Shown here in pieces: positions 6,663 to 10,496 of a DNA stretch of 10,496 nt. Origin of the DNA: an uncultured Eubacteriales bacterium (GTDB lineage: Bacteria; Bacillota; Clostridia; Christensenellales; CAG-138); the NCBI GenBank assembly GCA_900550525.1, contig URSN01000066.1, positions 1 through 10,496 on the forward strand, read 5' to 3'. How positions within the stretch are numbered: the stretch's first letter is position 1; every line of letters starts with the position of its first letter. The notes beneath the pieces were generated by a model, which saw only the letters and a program-made list of their open reading frames with translations, made no database searches and had not been told where the DNA came from. The translations under genes were made by a program, and so were the position numbers.

Positions 6663-7703
6663 TTACACCCTGACGATGCGGAACCCGGCCGCGCGCAGCA
6701 GGCGGTTCATGTAGGCAAGACCTGCTTCCTCCGGAGAGACCCCCTCAGCCAGTATGCAATCCGCCCGCTCGTCCAACTCCCGCAGCGCAGCGAAGAGGGA
6801 CGCGCACAGGGTCTCTGGATGATCCTTATCGCCAAGTATAACATATCTTTTTCCAGAATAAAAGTGTTTTGTCTGCTCCGTCGCCGCGATTTCACAAACT
6901 TTATTTTGCATTTCATAAGAAGCGTACAGTTCGCTGATTTTTTTAGCGGCTGCGCGCGGTTCGCCGATGACGACCGTCAGCTCCGCCTTTGGCGCGTAAT
7001 GGCGGTATTTCATGCCGGGCGAGGCGGCCTTTTCGCCCGGCGCAAGCGGCGCGAGCAGGCTCGGCGAGAGGCGCACCTCGCCGATGACGGCCGCGAGCAT
7101 CTCGCGCGTGACGGCGCCGGGGCGCAGAATCGTCGGCGCGCCCGCAAGCGAGAGTACGGTGGATTCCACCCCGTAGCGGCACGGCCCGCCGTCCAGGATC
7201 AGCGGGATGCGGCCGCCAAGGTCCGCGAGCACATGCTCCGCGCGCGTCGGGCTGGGTCGGCCGGACAGGTTGGCCGACGGCGCGGCCACCGGCACGCCCG
7301 CCTTCTGGATGAGCATACGCGCCGTCCGGTCGGCCGGCATGCGCACCGCAACGGTGTCGAGCCCGCCGGTCACCTCGTCCGGCACGATCTCGCTGCGCTG
7401 CGCGATCAGCGTCAGCGGACCGGGCCAGAACGTATCCATCAGCTGCTGGGCAAGGCGCGGCATCCGCCGCCAGAGGCGGCGCACGTCGCTCTTTTTCCCC
7501 ACGTGCAGGATGGACGGGTTGTCGCTCGGCCGGCCTTTGGCCGCATAGATGCCGCGCACGGCCTGCGCGTTGAGCCCGTTGGCGCCAAGGCCATAGACCG
7601 TCTCCGTGGGAAAGGCGACCAGGCCGCCCGCGCGGATGATCTCCGCGCCGAGGCTCGTGCCGGATTCCGGCTGCGAAATGGTGGAGACGACCTGCGTGTT
7701 CAT
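6663..7703 (-). CDS. sua5: L-threonylcarbamoyladenylate synthase (Sua5/YwlC type)
   Basis: Sua5 makes threonylcarbamoyl-AMP from threonine, bicarbonate and ATP, the first step of the t6A modification of ANN-decoding tRNAs. The 346-residue protein has both domains of the long Sua5 form. The YrdC-like catalytic domain (about 14-210) shows [10 protein letters not shown] (31-40), KGRP (56-59), APSANLSG (141-148) and DGG...VESTVL (171-184). The linker [14 protein letters not shown] (228-241) closes over the active site, and a Rossmann-like Sua5 domain follows to the end. The ATG at 7703 overlaps the prfA stop as ATGA and has GGGAGGG five bases upstream. Codons for about residues 252-296 are rich in A/T, unlike the rest of the window. 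The gene is widespread and usually essential in bacteria. Confidence 0.96.
   Translation of the reverse strand: MNTQVVSTISQPESGTSLGAEIIRAGGLVAFPTETVYGLGANGLNAQAVRGIYAAKGRPSDNPSILHVGKKSDVRRLWRRMPRLAQQLMDTFWPGPLTLIAQRSEIVPDEVTGGLDTVAVRMPADRTARMLIQKAGVPVAAPSANLSGRPSPTRAEHVLADLGGRIPLILDGGPCRYGVESTVLSLAGAPTILRPGAVTREMLAAVIGEVRLSPSLLAPLAPGEKAASPGMKYRHYAPKAELTVVIGEPRAAAKKISELYASYEMQNKVCEIAATEQTKHFYSGKRYVILGDKDHPETLCASLFAALRELDERADCILAEGVSPEEAGLAYMNRLLRAAGFRIVRV
6818..6950 (-). other. AT-rich codon-use island inside sua5
   Basis: Within the Sua5 C-terminal domain, codons suddenly shift to A/T-ending forms (AAA, TAT, GAA, AAT, GTT, ATA, CTT, AGA), while the genes on both sides use mainly G/C-ending ones. 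The reading frame is intact. The stretch covers about residues 252-296, a variable surface part of the domain. It could be a small recombined segment, or a stretch kept AT-rich for a nucleic-acid signal such as an internal promoter. Confidence 0.6.
6835..6843 (-). promoter_or_regulatory. Possible internal extended -10 promoter in sua5
   Basis: The minus strand reads TGTTATACT, a TGn extension followed by TATACT, five of six matches to the -10 consensus. The best -35 at 17 bases is TTTTAT, a weak match. It lies in the AT-rich island about 190 bases before rpiB and could give rpiB and upp their own transcript. It is also ordinary coding sequence, so this remains a candidate only. Confidence 0.3.
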
Positions 7704-8779
7704 GTCTGCCCTCCCTGCGCGTCGAGCTTTGCCGCCCGGTCGGCGACGATCAGCGCGTCGATCAGCTCGTCCATATCCCCGTCGAGGAACTGTTCGAGGC
7801 GGTAGAGCGTCAGCCCGATGCGGTGGTCGGTCACGCGCCCCTGCGGGAAGTTGTAGGTGCGGATGCGCTCGCTCCGGTCGCCGGAGCCGACCTGGCTGCG
7901 CCGCTCGGAGGCGAGCGCGGCGTCCTGCTCCGCGCGGTAGTGCTCATACAGGCGGCTTTTGAGCACGCGCATGGCCTGCTCGCGGTTCTTGATCTGCGAT
8001 TTTTCGTCCTGACACTGCACGACGATGCCCGTGGGCAGATGCGTGATGCGGATGGCGGACTCGGTCTTGTTCACGTGCTGGCCGCCCGCGCCGCTGGCGC
8101 GGTAGGTATCGATGCGCAGGTCGCAGTCGCGCAGCTCCACCTGCACGTCGTCCACCTCCGGCAGCACGGCCACGGTCGCCGCGCTGGTGTGGATGCGGCC
8201 CTGGGATTCCGTCTCCGGCACGCGCTGCACGCGGTGGACGCCGCTCTCATACTTGAGGCGGCTGTAGGCGCCGCGCCTGCCGCCAAGCGACAGCACGACC
8301 TCCTTCACCCCGCCCATATCGGTGAGGTTGGAGGAGAGATACTCCACGCGATACCCATGGCGCTCCGCATAGCGCAGATACATGCGCAGCAGATCCGCGC
8401 CAAAGAGCGACGCCTCGTCGCCGCCGGTGCCGGCGCGGATCTCCAGGATCACGTCCCGCTCGTCGTTCGGGTCGCGCGGCAGCAGCAGGGTGCGCAGCGC
8501 CTCCTCCTGTTCGGCCGCGCGGTGCTCCTGCTCCGCCAGCTCCGCATGGACGAGCTCCTTCATCTCCGCGTCCAGATGCTCGTTCAGCATGGACCGGCAG
8601 TCGGCCAGCGCGGCGAGCGTGGCCTCATAGGCGCGGTACGCCGTGACGATCTCCTCCAGCGCGGCATGCTCGCGCACCATCTCGCGCCAGGCGGCCATGT
8701 CCTGCATGGCGTCCGGCGCCGCGATGCGCTCGCAGAGCTGTTCATACCGTTCGGTGAGGTTTTTCAGTTTTTCCAGCAT
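7700..8779 (-). CDS. prfA: Peptide chain release factor 1
   Basis: RF1 recognises UAA and UAG stop codons in the ribosomal A site and triggers release of the finished protein. The 359-residue length is standard. The N-terminal helical domain ends near [15 protein letters not shown] (112-126). The codon-reading motif is PET at 188-190 ([14 protein letters not shown]), the RF1-type PxT rather than the RF2 SPF. The catalytic loop [16 protein letters not shown] has Gly232-Gly233-Gln234; the glutamine is the methylation target of Prm[24 protein letters not shown] is conserved C-terminal sequence. The ATG at 8779 overlaps the end of prmC by 16 bases and has GGGAG four bases upstream. It meets sua5 in an ATGA overlap. 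The presence of RF1 implies that UAG is read as stop in this organism. Confidence 0.98.
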   Translation of the reverse strand: MLEKLKNLTERYEQLCERIAAPDAMQDMAAWREMVREHAALEEIVTAYRAYEATLAALADCRSMLNEHLDAEMKELVHAELAEQEHRAAEQEEALRTLLLPRDPNDERDVILEIRAGTGGDEASLFGADLLRMYLRYAERHGYRVEYLSSNLTDMGGVKEVVLSLGGRRGAYSRLKYESGVHRVQRVPETESQGRIHTSAATVAVLPEVDDVQVELRDCDLRIDTYRASGAGGQHVNKTESAIRITHLPTGIVVQCQDEKSQIKNREQAMRVLKSRLYEHYRAEQDAALASERRSQVGSGDRSERIRTYNFPQGRVTDHRIGLTLYRLEQFLDGDMDELIDALIVADRAAKLDAQGGQT

Positions 8780-9597
8780 AGATCTCCCGTCCCCTCCCCC
8801 TGCCGCGCGGCAAGCAGCGCGCGCGGCCTGCCGGCCAGATCGCGCATGAGCTCCGCGCCGCCAAGCAGCGCGGAGACCGCCTCCGCCTGCGCGGCGCCGA
8901 GCTCGACCAGCAGCGCGCCGTCCTGCGCAAGATGCGCCGCATACTCCGCGGCGATGCGGCGGTAGAACACCAGCCCGTCCGCCCCGCCGTCGAGCGCAAG
9001 GCGCGGCTCGAACGTCAGCTCCAGCTGCGGCGCTTCCAGCTCCGCATGCGTCAGATACGGCGGGTTGCTCACGATCAGGTCAAACCGCTCCTGCGCGCCC
9101 AGCGGGGCGAACAGGTCGCCCGTGCGCACATCGAGCCGCACGCCGTTGCGCCGCGCGTTCTCCAGCGCCAGCTCGCAGCAGCCGGCGCTCACATCCGTGG
9201 CCGTGACCGACGCCGCGCCGAGCTTTGCGAGCGCGATGCCGATGCAGCCGGTGCCGCAGCAGAGATCGAGCACACGGCGCGACGAGCGGCCACTGAGGAA
9301 GGACAGCGCGCGCTCGGCCACGATCTCCGTATCGGCACGCGGGATGAGCACGCCCGGGCGCACGTGGATGGGCAATCCCATGAACGCCCATTCGCCCAGC
9401 AGGTATTGCAGCTGCTCTCGGGCGGCGCGGCGCTCACCCAGGACCCGCAGGCTCGAAGCCTCGTCGGGGGTGGGGCCGTTGTCCAAGCGCGGGTCACGGC
9501 CCGTGACAAATTTGTACAGCTGCACCGCGTCAAAGCGGGCATCGGGCACACCGGCCATCATGAGCCGGGCGCAAAGGCTTTGATAAGCAGTATTCAC
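8764..9597 (-). CDS. prmC: Release factor glutamine N5-methyltransferase
   Basis: PrmC transfers a methyl group from S-adenosylmethionine to the GGQ glutamine of release factors 1 and 2, which improves termination. The 277-residue protein has a small helical N-terminal domain that binds the release factor and a class I methyltransferase fold. [10 protein letters not shown] (82-91) is the conserved linker. [13 protein letters not shown] (111-123) is the SAM-binding motif I, and NPPY (178-181) is the catalytic motif that holds the target amide. [19 protein letters not shown] is a further family block. The start is a GTG at 9597, which overlaps the upstream stop as GTGA; AGGAGG lies ten bases before it. 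The gene sits directly before its substrate prfA and overlaps it, so both are probably made together. The end is somewhat divergent but full length. Confidence 0.96.
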   Translation of the reverse strand: MNTAYQSLCARLMMAGVPDARFDAVQLYKFVTGRDPRLDNGPTPDEASSLRVLGERRAAREQLQYLLGEWAFMGLPIHVRPGVLIPRADTEIVAERALSFLSGRSSRRVLDLCCGTGCIGIALAKLGAASVTATDVSAGCCELALENARRNGVRLDVRTGDLFAPLGAQERFDLIVSNPPYLTHAELEAPQLELTFEPRLALDGGADGLVFYRRIAAEYAAHLAQDGALLVELGAAQAEAVSALLGGAELMRDLAGRPRALLAARQGEGTGDLCWKN

Positions 9598-10358
9598 CAG
9601 CGTGCTTCCTCCTGTTTTTCGGGCAGGACCGGGGTCACAGCGGCAATGGCGACCTCGATCATCGAGTCGTCGGGCTCAAAGGTCGTCAGGCGCTGCATCC
9701 ACAGGCCGGGCTGTGAGACGATCTTGGACAGCACACTGTCGGAACGGCCCGCCCATTTCAGAATTTCATACGAAATACCGACCAAAAGCGGGAACATGCA
9801 GAGCTTGTACACAATACGCATTCCCGTGCTGGTCCACGGCAGCACCGCATACAAAAAGATGCTGATAATGATGACAAGGATCATAAAGCTGGTGCCGCAG
9901 CGGGGATGGAAGCGGCTCTGCCTGCGGATGTTCTCAACGGTCAGCGGCAGACCTGCCTCATAACAGGCGATGGTTTTGTGCTCGGCACCGTGGTACTCAA
10001 AGACGCGGTGCAGGTCCTTGAACCGCGTGCAGAGAAACATGTACCCGAGGAAGATGGCCATTTTCAGCGCACCTTCGAGGATGACGCGCGGCCAGCGCCC
10101 CAGCGGGACAAGCTTCATGACGAGGCCGGTCAAAAACGTGGGCAAAAACGTAAACAGGAACAGCGCCAGCACAACGCCGACGAAGGCGGCGCAGGTCATG
10201 AGCTCGTGCTGCACGGCGGGGGTGGCGTGTGCCTCGAACCATTTGTCCAGCTTGGACTCGGCGGGCTCGGTTTCGCCCTCCACCGCTATATCGGCGGCGT
10301 GCATTAAATACCGGTAGCCCTTGTACAGGTTTTCGGCCATGTTGCAGACGCCGCGCAC
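9594..10358 (-). CDS. DUF1385 (YqhQ-like) membrane protein, intact part
   Basis: This is a conserved membrane protein of unknown biochemical role, found in many Firmicutes beside prmC and prfA. The intact part has about 254 residues, with four likely membrane helices (LMTCAAFVGVVLALFLF, VILEGALKMAIFLGYMF, FMILVIIISIFLYAVL and IVYKLCMFPLLVGISYEIL). Two hallmark motifs are clear: YHGAEHKTI, and HPRCGTSFM, whose His and Cys residues suggest a metal or redox site, though this is unproven. The listed start is a GTG in LVRGVCNMAENLYKGY, which in other members is internal. Normal members carry about 60 more residues, including a GGQAVMEGVMMRGP-type N terminus. Here that region is present in frame but damaged, with a TAG at 10425-10427. 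The stop overlaps prmC as GTGA. Family identity is secure; whether the gene is functional is not. Confidence 0.85.
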   Translation of the reverse strand: MRGVCNMAENLYKGYRYLMHAADIAVEGETEPAESKLDKWFEAHATPAVQHELMTCAAFVGVVLALFLFTFLPTFLTGLVMKLVPLGRWPRVILEGALKMAIFLGYMFLCTRFKDLHRVFEYHGAEHKTIACYEAGLPLTVENIRRQSRFHPRCGTSFMILVIIISIFLYAVLPWTSTGMRIVYKLCMFPLLVGISYEILKWAGRSDSVLSKIVSQPGLWMQRLTTFEPDDSMIEVAIAAVTPVLPEKQEEARW

Positions 10359-10496
10359 CAGCGGGACCCTGTTGTACCAGTGGACGGTGACAGTGTCATA
10401 GGTCAGGTCGATGGTGCCGTCCGGCTAGCGCAAGGCGCAGCAGATCTTCTCCGGCCCGAGCATCATAAGGCACGGCCTAAGGGCCGGGCAGCCGAC
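10359..10496 (-). pseudogene. Damaged 5' end of the DUF1385 gene, with in-frame TAG
   Basis: Reading upstream in the same frame, codons give PDGTIDLTYDTVTVHWY and NRVPLV just before the intact part, then a TAG at 10425-10427. Above it comes MMLGPEKICCALR, which fits the family's MMRGPEK segment. The first codons in the window read VGCPALRPCL where the family has a GGQAVMEGV block; only the G and A positions agree. The frame is therefore continuous apart from one stop, but the last 30 or so bases diverge sharply. This may be a decaying 5' end, or low-quality sequence at a contig end. The likely original codon at the stop is a sense codon such as CGG or CAG. Confidence 0.55.

Noticed and set aside
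6640..6663. A seven-codon mini-ORF (ATG at 6663) overlapping the sua5 stop and the rpiB start.
   Set aside because: It overlaps sua5 as TAATG and rpiB as ATGA, which looks like a coupling peptide, but it has no ribosome site of its own and rpiB has a good one. Chance is likelier.
6561..8965. Long plus-strand open frames (about 414 and 380 codons) opposite sua5, prfA and prmC.
   Set aside because: Both are mirror images of conserved housekeeping genes, with biased composition and no recognisable domain.
1..10496. CRISPR arrays, transposons, tRNA or rRNA genes, phage or defence modules.
   Set aside because: No repeat-spacer pattern, transposase motif, inverted-repeat ends or structural RNA was seen; the window is almost fully occupied by housekeeping and ATPase genes.

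Overview
The window is a GC-rich bacterial chromosome segment in which every supported gene lies on the minus strand, so the biological reading order runs from base 10496 down to base 1. Gene content and order (DUF1385, prmC, prfA, sua5, rpiB, upp, then an ATPase operon) match the conserved housekeeping neighbourhood of Firmicutes, especially Clostridia. The high GC, G/C-ending codons and V-type ATPase suggest a high-GC anaerobic clostridial lineage such as Oscillospirales or Christensenellales. That placement is inference; no marker in the window fixes the taxon.

Region 1 (10496 to 5523) is a tightly packed translation and salvage cluster. It holds a DUF1385 membrane protein with a damaged 5' end at the window edge, the release-factor methyltransferase PrmC, its substrate release factor 1 (PrfA), the tRNA threonylcarbamoyl-adenylate synthase Sua5, the sugar-phosphate isomerase RpiB, and uracil phosphoribosyltransferase Upp. 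The first four genes overlap one another and the last two follow gaps of under 20 bases, so this looks like one transcription unit. A short AT-rich patch inside sua5 carries a possible internal extended -10 promoter.

Region 2 (5522 to 5373) is the only sizeable non-coding gap, about 150 bases. It holds a strong GC hairpin just after upp, two interleaved inverted repeats that could form a pseudoknot or two competing stems, and a palindrome/hairpin pair. I see no convincing promoter.

Region 3 (5359 to 1) is a V-type (A/V-type) ATPase operon in the order G/H, I, K, E, C, F, A, the last cut by the window just before its P-loop. This is the order of the Enterococcus hirae ntp operon. The proteolipid K keeps the full Na+ ligand set known from E. 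hirae NtpK, which predicts a Na+-coupled enzyme. In many Firmicutes the sua5/rpiB/upp block leads into the F-type atp operon, so a V-type operon in that slot is the most interesting large-scale feature. No wholly new system was found.
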